Assembly (NCBI GenBank): GCA_944474755.1
Contig: OX104119.1
Span: 86,742,896-86,806,895, forward strand
Source of the DNA: Limnoperna fortunei
Lineage: Eukaryota > Mollusca > Bivalvia > Mytilida > Modiolidae
Direction: 5' to 3'
Length of the DNA: 64,000 nt
The position numbers were made by a program, and so were the translations under genes. The notes under the pieces are model-generated. The model did not search any database and was not told where the DNA came from. It saw nothing but the letters and a program-made list of their open reading frames with translations. This document shows, one piece after another, positions 1 to 12,518 of this stretch (its first letter is position 1; each line of letters starts with the position of its first letter).

Positions 1-3000
1 ACACTCATCAGTACTTGGTTATTTATAACAATAGATGTACCAGACACTCACCAGTACTTGGTGGTATTTATAACAATAGATGTACCAGACACTCATCAGT
101 ACTTGGTTAGTTATAACACAGATGTACCAGACACTCATCAGTACTTGGTTAGTTATAACAATAGATGTACCAGACACTCATCAGTACTTGGTTAGTTATA
201 ACAACAGATGTACCAGACGCTCATCAGTACTTGGTTAGTTATAACAATAGATGTACCAGACACTCAGCAGTACTTGGTTAGTTATAACAACAGAAGTACC
301 AGACACTCATCAGTACTTGGTTAGTTATAACAATAGATGTACCAGACACTCATCAGTACTTGGTTAGTTATAACAACAGATGTACCAGACACTCATCAGT
401 ACTTGATTAGTTATAACAATAGATGTACCAGATACTCATCATTACTTGGTTAGATGTAACATTAGATGTACCAGTCACTCATCAGTACCTGGTTAGTTAT
501 AACAATAGATGTACCAGACTCTCATCAGTACTTGGTTAGATATAACAATAGATGTACCAGACACTCATCAGTACTTGGTTAGTCATAACAATAGATAAAC
601 CAGACACTCACCAGTACTTGGTTAGTTATATCAATAGATGTACCAGACCATAATCAGTACTTGATTAGTTATAACATAGATGTACCAGACACCCATCAGT
701 ACTTGGTTAGTTATAACATAGATGTACCAGACACCAATCAGTACTTGGTTAGTTGTAACAATAGATGTACCAGACAATAATCAGTACTTGGTTAGTTATA
801 ACAATAGATGTACCAGACAATCATCAGTACTTGGTTAGTTATAACAATAGATGTACTAGACACTCACCAGTACTTGGTAGTAAAAAAAATCGATGTACCA
901 GTCTCTCATCAGTACTTGGTTAGTTATAACAATAGAGGTACCAGACACTCATCAGTACTTGGTTAGTTATAACAATAGATGTACCAGACACTCATCAGTA
1001 CTTGATTAGTTATAACAATAGATGTGCCTGACACTCATCAGTACTTGATTAATTATAACAATAAATATACCAGACACTCATCAGTACTTGGTTATTTATA
1101 ACAAAAGATGTACCAGACACTCATCAGTACTTGGTGGTAGTTATAACAATAGATGTACCAGACACTCATCAGTACTTGGTTATTTATAACAATATATGCA
1201 CCAGACTCTCATCAGTACTTGGTGGTAGTTATAACAATAGATGTACCAGACACTCATCAGTACTTGGTTTGTTATAACAACAGATGTACCAGACACTCAT
1301 CAGTACTTGGTTAGTAATAACAATAGATGTACCAGACACTCATCAGTACTTGGTTAGTTATAACAATAGATGTACCAGACACTCATCAGTATTTGGTTTT
1401 TTATAACAATAGATGTACCAGACACTCATCAGTACTTGGTTAGTTATTACAATAAATATACCAGACACTGATCAGTACTTGGTGGTATTTATAACAATAG
1501 ATGTACCAGACACTCACCAGTACTTGGTGGTAGTTATAACAATAGATGTACCAGACACTCATCAGTACTTGGTTAGTAATAGCAATAGATATTCTAGACA
1601 CTAATCAGTACTTGGTTTGATATAACAATAGATGTACCAGACACTCATCAGTACCTGGTTAGTCATAACAATAGATATACCAGACACTCACCAGTACTTG
1701 GTTAGTTATTACAATAGATGTACCAGACACTGATCAGTACTTGGTTAGTTATAACAATAGATGTACCAGACACTGATCAGTACTTGGTTAGTTATAACAA
1801 AAGCTGTACCAGACACTGATCAGTACTTGGTTAGTTATAACAATAGCTGTACCAGACACTGATCAGTACTTGGTTAGTTATAACAATAGCTGTACCAGAC
1901 ACTGATCAGTACTTGGTTAGTTATAACAATATCTGTACCAGACACTGATCAGTACTTGGTTAGTTATAACAATAGCTGTACCAGACACTGATCAGTACTT
2001 GGTTAGTTATAACAATAGATGTACCAGACACTCATCAGTACTTGGTTAGTCATAACAATAGATGTACCAGACACTGATCAGTACTTGGTTAGTTATAACA
2101 ATAGCTGTACCAGACACTGATCAGTACTTGGTTTGTCATAACAATAGATGTACCAGACACTGATCAGTACTTGGTTAGTTATAACAATAGCTGTACCAGA
2201 CACTGATCAGTACTTGGTTTGTCATAACAATAGATGTATCAGACACTCATCAGTACTCGGTTAGTTATAACAATAGCTGTTCCAGACTCTCATCAGTACT
2301 TGGTTAGTTATAACAATAGATGTACCAGACACTCATCAGTACCTGGTTAGTCATAACAATAGATATACCAGACACTCACCAGTACTTGGTTAGTTATAAC
2401 AATAGATGTACCAGACACTGATCAGTACTTTGTTAGTTATAACAATAGCTGTACCAGACACTGATCAGTACTTGGTTAGTTATAACAATAGATGTACCAG
2501 ACACTCATCAGTACCTGGTTAGTCATAACAATAGATATACCAGACACGCACCAGTACTTGGTTAGTTATTACAATAGATGTACCAGATACTGATCAGTAC
2601 TTGGTTAGTTATAACAATAGATGTACCAGACACTGATCAGTACTTGGTTAGTTATAACAATAGCTGTACCAGACACTGATCAGTACTTGGTTAGTTATAA
2701 CAATAGCTGTACCAGACACTGATCAGTACTTGGTTAGTTATAACAATGGAAGTACCAGACACTCATCAGTACTTGGTTAGTTATAACAATAGATATACCA
2801 GACACTCACCAGTACTTGGTTAGTTATAACAATAGATGTACCAGACACTCACAGTACTTGGTTAGTTATAACAATAGATGTACCAGACACTCACAGTACT
2901 TGGTTAGTTATAACAATAGCTGTACCAGACACTCACCAGTACTTGGTTAGTTATAACAATAGATATACCAGACACTCACCAGTACTTGGTTAGTTATAAC

Positions 3001-4311
3001 AATAGATGTACCAGACACTCACAGTACTTGGTTAGTTATAACAATAGATGTACCAGACACTCACCAGTACTTGGTTAGTTATAACAATAGATGTACCAGA
3101 CACTGATCAGTACTTGGTTAGTTATAACAATAGATATACCAGACACTGATCAGTACTTGGTTAGTTATAACAATAGATGTACCAGACACTCACAGTACTT
3201 GGTTAGTTATAACAATAGCTGTACCAGACACTCATCAGTACTTGGTTAGTTATTACAATAGATATACCAGACACTGATCAGTACTTGGTTAGTTATAACA
3301 ATAGCTGTACCAGACACTGATCAGTACTTGGTTGTATTTATAACAATAGATGTACCAGACACTCATCAGTACTTGATTAGTTATAACAATAGATGTACCA
3401 GACACTGATCAGTACTTGGTTAGTTATAACAATAGCTGTACCAGACACTGATCAGTACTTGGTTGTATTTATAACAATAGATGTACCAGACACTCATCAG
3501 TACTTGATTAGTTATAACAATAGATGTACCAGACACTCATCAGTACTTGGTTAGTCATAACAATAGATATTCCAGACACTCACCAGTACTTGGTTAGTTA
3601 TAACAATAGATGTACCAGACACTCATCAGTACTAGGTTAGTAATAACAATCGATGTTCTAGACACTCATCAATATTTGGTTTGATATAACAATAGATGTA
3701 CCAGGCACTCATCAGTACCTGGTTAGTTATAACAACAGATGTACCAGACACTCATCAGTACTTGGTTAGTTATTACAATAGATATACCAGACACTGATCA
3801 GTACTTGATTAGTTATAACAATAGATGTACCAGACACTCGTCAGTACTTGGTTGTATTTATAACAATAGATGTACCAGACTCTCATCAGTACTTGGTTAG
3901 TTATAACAATAGATGTACCAGACACTCATCAGTACTTGGTGGTAGTTATAACAACAGATGTACCAGACACTCATCAATACTTGGTTATTATAACAATAGA
4001 TGTACCAGACACTCATCAGTACTTGGTTAGTAATAACAATTGATGTACCAGAAACTCATCAGTACTTGGTTTGATATAACAATAGCTGTACCAGACACTG
4101 ATCAGTACCTGGTTAGTTATAACAATAGATGTACCAGACTCTCATCAGTACTTGGTTAGATATAACATTAGATGTACCAGTCACTCATCAGTACTTGATT
4201 AGTTATAACAATAGATGTACCAGACACTCGTCAGTACTTGATTGTAGTTATAACAATAGATGGACCAGACACTCATCAGTACTTGGTTAGTTATAACAAT
4301 AGATGTACCAG
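1..4311. repeat. 43-bp tandem satellite, about 100 units
   Basis: Continuous array of a 43-bp unit whose core reads CAGTACTTGGTTAGTTATAA followed by CAATAGATGTACCAGACACT. Units differ by a few substitutions and small indels. Recurrent variants occur: GATCAGTA versus CATCAGTA, TAGCTGTACC versus TAGATGTACC, and TTGGTGGTA versus TTGGTTAGT. The array starts before the window. A few units lacking one or two bases shift the phase, so the short ORFs crossing the array are artefacts of its periodicity. There are no unique spacers, so it is satellite DNA and not a CRISPR array. Confidence 0.97.
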
Positions 4312-5224
4312 TAAAGTCATGAAATTTAACACATGCTGTGTTGTCCTGATATGGCTTGTGTCGTAAACTAGAACAGGATGTTTATTTAACAGCTTATTCC
4401 ATTTTATTCCTAAAAACTTGCATTTTGACAACCTTTGTGACTTCTTAAGGGTCTGTTTCATTAAATTTTTAGAAAACATTTATAAATGTACATCACAAAT
4501 TTAAAGTTCATTACCACATGTTTTACTCCTGACAAGACAAATTAAGCACATGCAATATGTAAAATCCACTCTTTCTAAAAACATTATTCGGTAAGTGAAA
4601 CAATTCAAAAAGTTTCAAACGCCTTTTAACTCTAAAACATTCACTTCTTTTTTAAAAGTAAGATAAATTTCATTACAATAATTGGGTCATAAGAATGTCA
4701 CACTGCACCCTGTCTATACGGACATGCCTCGTCTTGTAGGAAAATAATGTTCTGCTAAAAATTTCCACATCTTTAAACGAAATGGGAAGAAAGAAGATTA
4801 AAATTAAACTGATAAAAACTATATAAATAAAAAGCTGACTGTGTCTAGATTACCAAACAAGTTGCATAGGCTTAGTATCATTAAGTTTTGCATTCAAAAT
4901 ATGGATTTTTGTAGCATGGGTATAGCGATTTTTATCGTGGTTTATATGGCGGTCAATGGTCAATTTCATCGGTCAATAGGGTCATTTTTAAATGGATATG
5001 GGCAGAAATTTCTTCAAACATTAAACTGATTTAATTGTAATATTCGGAAACTTAATTTATCGCAGAAACCCAAACAAGTTACACTCGATCGTTTATAAAA
5101 ACAATTAACTTATATTTTAACTTTGCGTAAAGGTCCCATTAACATTCTATAGGCGATCGAAATACAACATGGCTACATGATTACCTCATTAAAATCACAT
5201 GTTGTCCGCACTAGTTGGATATGA
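4312..5224. other. Unique AT-rich interruption between satellite blocks
   Basis: About 0.9 kb of non-repetitive AT-rich DNA separates the main 43-bp array from a decayed remnant of it. ORFs are under 65 codons with no recognisable motif. I see no gene here. Confidence 0.6.
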
Positions 5225-5349
5225 TAGATGTACCAGAAACTCATCAGTACTTGGTTAGTTATAACAATAGATGAAGACAGTCATCAGTCTGTGGTTAGTT
5301 ATAACAATAGATGAACCAGACATTCATCAGTACTTGGTTAGTAATAACT
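5225..5349. repeat. Degenerate remnant of the 43-bp satellite (about 3 units)
   Basis: Three diverged units with the ATCAGTACTTGGTTAGT core, one carrying a small internal loss (ATGAAGACAGTCATCAGT). They lie 0.9 kb beyond the main array and are probably its decayed edge. Confidence 0.9.
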
Positions 5350-6120
5350 ATAAAGTGGACAGGAATTTTGCATTTTGAAATCAAAAATAAGAATGAATAT
5401 CATTAACTCTGAACTTACAAATGGACCTGTCTTAAAAAACGCGTACATTTATTTGGGCTTGTACGGTGGGAGTCATCCCCAAAATATTATATGGATCTCG
5501 GCTTCGTTTTGGTCTGCATAATATTTTGGGGTTGTTTATAACCTCTCTATAAACTATCATATTATTGTCAGTGCCATACACCATTGGTTAAGTAATTAAC
5601 AAAAATATGTCACGTGGTGAACAATATATAATGACAAATGTTATGTAACACTGAAGGCACATGTATAATGACATTAAACAGAACAATGATGTAGGCAAGT
5701 CGTTAATGCCATAAAGAAGGTAGGTACTGAGATCTGAGTGGGGTTTTGGTGGGGGTCAAGCAGCTAGAAACAATTACCGTACATTCTGACCGAAAGATTG
5801 TCATGTATAGATCAAATCTCCTAACCCAAGTATAAATTAACGCTGTTTCTATCAATTCTCTTTAGTTTAATTTACAAATTGTAAGTTTGTCTTATATAGT
5901 TGTACAAGTAGTGTTGTTAGTAATTTTCTGTGTCTGATTACATCCACATTTGTACTTTCTTGGAGTTTGGACACAATAATTGTTGTGTATCACTTCCGGG
6001 AGAGTGAAAGTTGTCAAATGAATTCTAAAAAACTGAACATAGACAACAGCAACACAACACAGCCAGCAGAGCGTACAAACAGGTGTCGTCACTCTTGTCT
6101 CGTCTCTATTGAACGACATC
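5350..6120. other. No gene seen
   Basis: AT-rich sequence without a convincing ORF. A small imperfect inverted repeat (CCCCAAAATATTAT at about 5,477 facing ATAATATTTTGGGG at about 5,519) suggests a minor hairpin. Confidence 0.5.
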
Positions 6121-6124
6121 TCTA

Positions 6125-6203
<79 letters not shown>

Positions 6204-6410
6204 ATACATAAATACATAAATAAATAAATACATAAATACATAAATACATAAATACATAAATAAATAAATAAATAAATGGTGGAAGGAAATACGGTACTTT
6301 GTAATGTCTAAAGTAATATGCAAAAAGAGATAAATTATAAATACATAAATACATAAATAAATAAACAAATCAATCAATCAATAAATCAATAAATAAATCA
6401 ATCAATCATT
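6121..6410. repeat. AAAT tetranucleotide microsatellite
   Basis: Near-perfect AAAT repeats from about 6,123 to 6,275, then interrupted AAAT, CAAT and ACAT blocks to about 6,410. Long Tyr/Ile/Leu/Phe-rich ORFs on the minus strand are translations of this repeat and not genes. Confidence 0.97.
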
Positions 6411-6718
6411 GGTTAGCTACTTAAATGAACTCATATGGCCTTTTAAATTTAAAGAAGAGTGTAACAGGCTAGCGAAGTAAATGTCATCAAAAATAAATGT
6501 TATAACGTTTAACATTCAAACAATTATCGTCCTACCATAACTGTTGAGTGGCGCTCACAGTTTAATTGTTGTACAGTGATTGCACTTTTAACATTATAAA
6601 ATAATAAACACAGCACTCATATTCTCAAATTTTAAAATCAAAGACATCCTTTTTGTAGTAAAGTTTAAAACTTTATGATGTATAATTGATCGACGTCCCT
6701 CACACTGTACAAACTTAC

Positions 6719-6950
6719 GGTTGTTGTGTATAAACTACTGTTGTTGGTTGTTGACCGTATCCGGTGACAACTGGTGGTTGGCCGTATCCGCCTCGTGCTC
6801 CATAATGCCCGTATGGGTTCGGCTGTGGCGGCGGCTGACTGGTCGATGGATGCTGTGTATATCCTGACTGTTGATGGGGTGGATATTGTAGATAATTAGG
6901 TCCAGGTGGAGAATAATGAGGTGGTGGCACCGAAGGGTACGACATTCTTA
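6719..6950 (-). CDS. Coding exon of an unidentified Pro/Gly/Tyr/Gln-rich protein (5' coding exon, partial)
   Basis: Reading on the minus strand, a polypyrimidine stretch and TTTCAG acceptor end at 6,951. They are followed by TAAGA and an ATG at 6,945, then 75 codons of low-complexity sequence beginning MSYPSVPPPHYSPPG, with repeated GYGQQP and PPPQPNP motifs. The frame runs into CC|GTAAGT, a consensus donor at 6,718-6,717, so the apparent stop codon is just the intron start. This looks like the N-terminal coding exon of a spliced gene that continues towards lower coordinates or off the window, since no downstream exon is visible. Such N-termini occur in many RNA-binding and small membrane proteins, so no function can be assigned. 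It is the best host-gene candidate in the window. Confidence 0.55.
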
Positions 6951-7022
6951 CTGAAATAAAACAAATCTATTTCTTACTGAAATAAAACAAATCTAGTTCT
7001 TACTGAAATAAAACAAATCTAG
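6946..7022 (-). repeat. Triplicated 25-bp block carrying a splice acceptor
   Basis: Three near-identical copies of TTCTTACTGAAATAAAACAA (25-26 bp period). On the minus strand each reads as a pyrimidine-rich TTTTATTTCAG acceptor. The copy nearest the exon provides its apparent 3' splice site, and two spare acceptors lie directly upstream. Confidence 0.85.
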
Positions 7023-7052
7023 TTATGTCATAAATACATACTATATAATAGC

Positions 7053-7996
7053 AATACTATCTACCTTAATCCTGCACTCTATATAATAATATACAATTAT
7101 GGCCTTTAACGAAGGTAATATCCATAATTATTATACTTTTCTATGGTGACCAGTACTGAAATAAATTAGATGTTACGAGCAATAACGTCTTTTTCTCGCT
7201 CAAAACTGCACGTGGGTAAAATAACTGTCTGGAAAATTGCACGTATACAAAATAACTAGTATATTTGTTCGACGTGCCAAAGCGCGCCAAACTTGAATAG
7301 GGGACATGACTAGTTATTTATCCGAGGTGCAAAAGCGCACCAAATCTATAAGAATTACTCAGTTAGGACTACACAGTCCCCTTGTTCTTTTTGTGTCTAG
7401 TTTAGTATAATAATACAGTTATGGCCTTTAAATGACTTCAGGTAATATCCAAATTATTAAATCTCAGAAGAGTTATTTTTCCTCTATCATGAGGACCTCG
7501 GAAAAAATAACCCTCTGTTGATTTAATAATTATGGATATTACCTTCGTTAAAGGCCATTATTGTATATTATTAAATCAAGCAAGGCTTATTTTCCCGAGG
7601 TCAGTAGGACCGAGTAAAAATAACTCGGGATTTAATAATTTAGATATTACCTGAAGTCCATTAAAGGCCATATCTGTATTATCATACTTAACTAAACACA
7701 AACAAGAACTCGTGAAGATTTTGATGAGGACTGTGTAGTGCTTTAAATTTAGAGCGCCTTTACGTGTCGAACAAATAACTAGTAACGTCCCCTTTCAAAT
7801 TTAACGCGCTTTTCAAACAAATAACTAGTTATTTTGTCTACGTGCAAATTCCCATACAGTTATTTTACCCACGTGTAGTTTGGAGCGAGAAAAATCAGTC
7901 ATTGCTCCTACCATTTAAATTATTATAGTAATGTTTCTCCACAGTAAAGTATAATATTTAATACTATCTACCCTTACCCTGCACTGTAAATAATAC
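7053..7996. mobile_element. Foldback (long inverted-repeat) element, about 0.8 kb
   Basis: Two arms of about 380 bp (roughly 7,160-7,545 and 7,548-7,925) are imperfect reverse complements centred near 7,545. For example, CACGTGGGTAAAATAACTGT at about 7,210 faces ACAGTTATTTTACCCACGTG at about 7,856, and GGCCTTTAA...CTTCAGGTAATAT faces its complement. The unit is flanked by a 35-bp direct repeat (ATACTATCTACC...CTGCACT at 7,053 and 7,960). It has no coding capacity and is a MITE or foldback element of unknown superfamily. Confidence 0.8.
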
Positions 7997-8261
7997 AAAT
8001 ACTAGCTACGATAAAGAATATTGCAAGTATTAATAAAAAAGACAAGATTGATAAAAAAGAAAACAAACAAACAGGAGATTGATAACAGAAAGAAAAGAAC
8101 AGCGATATTCATATACTTCTCCTCGGCCGTCCTATTTTGATTGGAAATAACTGGCTTGATTGACTAGGTAATGTTCTGAGAAGACTGTTGAATTATAAGA
8201 TACAACATCTGCTGGTGAAATAACCGAAAAGGAAAGAAATATGCACAGGGGTCTAAATGAA

Positions 8262-8570
8262 TGGTCTGGCCACCAAGGGACCTTCTTGACCAAGTTTGGC
8301 CACCAAGTGACCAACTGTCAGTGGTTTTCTCCTGGTACTCCAGCTCCTCCCACAATAAAAATAGGGCGCCATGATATAGCTGAAAATTGCTGAAAGCGGC
8401 ATTAAACATCATACAATCAAACAAGCAAAAATAAACGATTCTGGTCACGAAAGGACCTACTGTAATGAGGCTGGGCAATAAAGGACTTATTGTGATGGGT
8501 CTAGCCACCAAAGGACCAACTGTAATGAGTCCGGCCACCAAAGGACATACTGCAACGAGTCCTGCCTAGA
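8262..8570. repeat. Short GGCCACCAAAGGACC tandem repeats split by a SINE fragment
   Basis: Repeats of about 36 bp containing GGCCACCAARGGACC and CTGTAATGAG occur at 8,262-8,317 and 8,440-8,570. They are interrupted by a SINE tail at 8,318-8,432. The ORFs across them are repeat-derived. Confidence 0.75.
8318..8432 (+). mobile_element. 5'-truncated molluscan SINE (3' part)
   Basis: Carries TTTTCTCCTGGTACTCCAGC, then GCCATGATATAGCTGAAAAT, GCTGAAAGCGGCATTAAACA and a CAATCAAACAAGCAAA tail. These match in order the complement of the full SINE at 62,421-62,680. The tRNA-like head is missing. Insertion lies inside a tandem repeat. Confidence 0.8.
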
Positions 8571-8824
8571 GCCTACTGTAGCAAATATGCTGAGTGTAAT
8601 CTTTTTGAACTTTTAATGATAGGTAACATTCATGTTTGTGTCCGAATACGGGACCTCAGATTTATTGCCCTCCCTTCCCGTAAAAAATATTTTCACAAGA
8701 TAGACAATAATAGGTTTTTTGTATATGTTACACAGACTCCTTATTATTGGAATGGAGTTTACCCCACGTACTAAAAAGTTTGGTCGTATTTCTTTTATCA
8801 ACGGAGCGGGACGAAAAAAAGGTG

Positions 8825-11210
8825 GGTTATCAGTAAAACAATAACAACAATAAAATAAAAGATACGTTATATATCTACTATAGGTCAATACTTGGGGCTT
8901 TTGTTAAGTCGTAGCTAGGAACGAAATTACAAATGGCTATCCTAAGATGTGCATTTATTGTTAAAGCATTCAATCGGCTTAACTTCCGTAGGAAGACAAC
9001 ACTTATGTTACTTATCAGTAAATAAACACACTGTTAGTTTTGTTTGTTTGTGGTTTCGTTGTGTTATAGTCGACATCCATTTCTCGGCAACGCGGGGTGA
9101 AGGGGAGGAGCCCCAAGAACTTGGAAATTATTTTTAAAATGCAACAATCTCGGGAACTTCTGGCGCTTTCTGGACTACGTTTGATGAGTTTGATATTTCA
9201 TAAATGACATGTTGTCCTGTACATCCTATGATACTGAAGTCAGCTAAAAATATTTTTATTCTCGTTAACCATGTCAATTATTATTTTGTAAAAAGGAGGT
9301 GAGATCGCATAGACATTTCCTGAAGTAATACATTTATGGTATTTACGATTTTAATTTTTGTTCTAATTTTCACTCAAAGTGTTAAAATACTTACGCACAC
9401 ACCTTTTTTAAAGGTAAAATTAATTACTATATACAATGTATCCTTGTGGCAATATTATCATGTATGTATAGATATAAGATATATTGTCGCTGTATATCTT
9501 AAGGTAATTTCTACAAAACACAAACATGTACACGATCTATAAGACGTGATAAAACTGTTTGTATGTTAAACAGTTAAATAAAATAAAACAGACCTCACCT
9601 GGTATGCACGCAGTAATATAACTTTAGTTTATAAGTGTGTAATAACAACATGACAATGCGTCATGTCCTCTTTATAAGTGTGACGTATATTTGTTGTTAA
9701 TATGATGCGCGTCATAAAACCAGAGATATTAATTATGTAAAATATATCGGAGAACCACAAAATATTATAGGAAACAATTTGCACACTGCTTGAAATATGT
9801 GCACTTTGTTATTCGGGTGGGGGAATGCAGTATTGATTTTTGTCAACTGATATTTTTTTAGTTTTAAACGGTTTTTAGCGTCGAGCGCAAACTACGCACA
9901 ATCTTTTTTAAGTAAGTGAGCCTAATCTGTGCTACTAAATGGTGTTAGAGGCAGATAAACATGTTTGGTAGGGAAGTCCATTAGGGACAAATTTGAATAT
10001 CAGTCTGGTAAAAATCACCTAATCAAGAACGACGTACCCGCCATCCTCTTTTTTTAGCAATGCAACTTGTATTATATTTGCTATGGATACTATAATAACA
10101 AAACATTTATGAATTTGGTCAGGTTTGGTATGAAAAAAAATCCAACACATAGGCGTAGCATCCATAAAATAGTGGTGCGGTATCAGTAGGGACATGAATG
10201 GGTTATGGGGGCTGCTCAGAGCCCTCAGAAGCTCTAGGGTATATGGTGCATCCTGCATTCTGGGAGTTTGCTGGCACTAAAAACGTCAATTTTAGACCTG
10301 ACCAGTTGAAAACAGGCATGAAAAATATAAAATAACAACAATAAAACAACGATACGTAATAGACATATATCCACTATACTTGGGGCTAATTTTGTTAAGT
10401 CGTATCTGAGAACGAAATTACAAATGTCTGTCCTACATATACATGACATACATATGTACATTTCCTGTTAACGCATTCAATAAACTTAATTTCTGAAGGA
10501 AGACAACACTTATGTTACTTATCAGGAAATAAACTCAGATAGTATGTTACTTCTGTTTATCTTGTGGTACCATTGTGTTATAGTCGACATCATGGCTTTT
10601 GCAGTTCTCTGAAACAGGGGTGTTGGGATGGGGCAACCAGACTTTGGAAAAAATTTAAAGATGCAACAACTAGCGGAACTTCTGGCTCTTTCTCTTTCTT
10701 ACGTATGATGGGTTTGATATTTAGTTTTAAACGTTGTTTTAACGTCGAGTGCAAACTACACACAATCTGTTTAAGTAAGATTCCTGTGTGCTACTAAAAG
10801 GAATTTGAGGAAGATAAACATGTTTGTCATGGAAGTCCCACTAGGGACTAATTTGAATATCCAACTGCTAAAATTTTCCTACTCGAGAAAGACGGATCCT
10901 TCATCCTCTTTTAATCTTCATAAAACCTAGCAAACAGCTTGTGTTATATTTGCTATAGATACTATAACAAAATAAATTTGATGAATTTGGACAGGTTTAG
11001 TATGAAAGAGATATCCAACAAATAGGCGTAGCACCCAAAATATAGTGGTGCGGTCGGAGTAGGGACACGAAAGGGGTATAGGGCCCCAGAAGCTCTAGAG
11101 TAAATGGTGCGAAATCCTGCATTCTAGGAGTTTGCTGCCACTAAAAGTCAATTACTAAGAACGGCAATTTTTTAAACCTGACCAGTTGAAAACTGGCATG
11201 AAAAGAAAAA
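8825..11210. repeat. Old tandem duplication of about 0.9 kb; first copy split by an insertion
   Basis: Segment 8,825-9,198 plus 9,848-10,315 is similar throughout to 10,316-11,210. Shared landmarks include ACTTGGGGCT, GGAAGACAACACTTATGTTA, GTGTTATAGTCGACATC, GCAAACTACRCACAATCT and GATAAACATGTTTG. Divergence and indels show that the duplication is old. The ORFs inside are under 80 codons, differ between copies, and do not look like genes. Confidence 0.8.
9199..9847. mobile_element. 649-bp insertion with an 8-bp direct repeat
   Basis: Absent from the second duplication copy. It is flanked by TGATATTT at 9,191-9,198 and 9,848-9,855, which looks like an 8-bp target duplication of the hAT kind. 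No clear terminal inverted repeats and no coding capacity. It could be a non-autonomous DNA transposon whose ends have decayed. Confidence 0.55.
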
Positions 11211-11374
11211 TCTTTAAAAAAAATAAAAGTGTTGTACTGCTTGTGTTTCAAGTCGCGTTTGATCTTTTTAGCACATAGCTCAGTAGTTTTCCTTTTTTTC
11301 GATATCCGAAAAGGAAAATGGTATGTTTTTATTTTAGTCATTCGCTTTTCTTTCGCAATTTGAATAGGACAAGA

Positions 11375-11960
11375 CACCATTTTCCTTATTGACATTCATT
11401 TTCCTTTTCGACATAGATTTTCCGTTTAGTTATTCAGTTTCCTACTCGCTATTCAAATTTGAAAAGGAACCATTTTTTTCTTTTCGACAGTCATTTTCCT
11501 TTTCGTTATTCAATTTCCTACTCGCTATTCGAATGGGGAAATTAACCATTTTCCTTTTCGGCATTCATTTTCCTTTTTGTTATTTAGTTTCCGATTCGTT
11601 TTTGAATGGGAAAATGAACCATTTTCCTTTTTGGCATTCATTTCCCTTTTCGTTATTCAGTTTCCTATTCGCTATTCTAATGGGAAAATTAACCATTTTC
11701 CTTTTTGACATTCATTTTCCTTTTCGTTATTCAGTTCCGATTTGCTATTCGAATGGGAAATTGAACAATTTTCCTTTTCGACATTCACCATCCTATTTGT
11801 TAATCCGTTTCATATTCACTATTCGAATGGGAAAATGAACCATTTTCCTATTCGACATTCATTTTTGCGTTTCGTTATTCAGTTTTCTATTCGCTATTCC
11901 AATGGGAAAATGAACCATGTTCCTTTTCAAAATTCATTTTCCTTTTCCTTATTCAGTTGG
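11375..11960. repeat. About 74-bp tandem repeat, roughly 8 copies
   Basis: The unit contains CATTTTCCTTTTCGNCATTC, then TTTTCCTTTTCGTTATTCAG, TTTCCTATTCGCTATTCGAA and TGGGAAAATGAAC. Because the unit is not a multiple of three but has few stops, it yields a 149-codon Phe/Ser-rich ORF, which I regard as spurious. Faint copies persist at about 18,190-18,270. Confidence 0.9.
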
Positions 11961-12518
11961 GAAAACGAGCTCGAAAACATACGGTATGTTAACCAGAGGT
12001 GACGTTTCATAGCCTGAAGTTTTATATCTTTTGACAGTAATTGTTGTCATTAGCTCTTAAACATTTGTTTTCTCAACCTTTTGTGACTTTGCAATTCAGA
12101 ATGGACTTTGGAGATCCTGAACTTAAATATGGATGGTTAACCGAAAGTTAGTTTTTGAATACCGGAGTTTTACACAAGATTGGTCAATGACTGTTTTCCA
12201 AAAAAAAAATGTTATATAAATAATTGATATTACTTATATTGTATATAGTAGTATTTGAATGAATTTATTTCAATGTTTCTTTTGACTTGTTTACTGTTTT
12301 GATGGTTAGCAATATTAGCTGAAATTATAAAAACTTTCAATTCAAAAGAAATATATAGGTTAAATAAAATGAATAACTTGAAAAATGGCAGATAATCTAC
12401 CATCAAAAATGTAACCTTACGTGTAAACTACATAGAAATAATGTATGACGTTTTGCCTTTCCCCTAAGAAAGGTTACCTGCATAAATGTGTAGATGTGTG
12501 TACTAGTATGTCATCTTC
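11961..12518. other. No gene seen
   Basis: AT-rich intergenic DNA. No ORF, hairpin or repeat stands out. Confidence 0.5.

Noticed and set aside
1413..4030. Short ORFs in the satellite encoding repeated DVPDTHQYL peptides
   Set aside because: Direct consequence of the 43-bp period; frames break wherever units change length.
1..4311. CRISPR-like regular repeats
   Set aside because: Units abut with no unique spacers and vary in sequence; this is a eukaryotic satellite.
5892..6377. 161-codon Tyr/Ile/Leu/Phe-rich ORF resembling a membrane protein
   Set aside because: Translation of the AAAT microsatellite.
11389..12002. 149- and 86-codon Phe/Ser-rich ORFs
   Set aside because: Products of a 74-bp tandem repeat that happens to lack stops.
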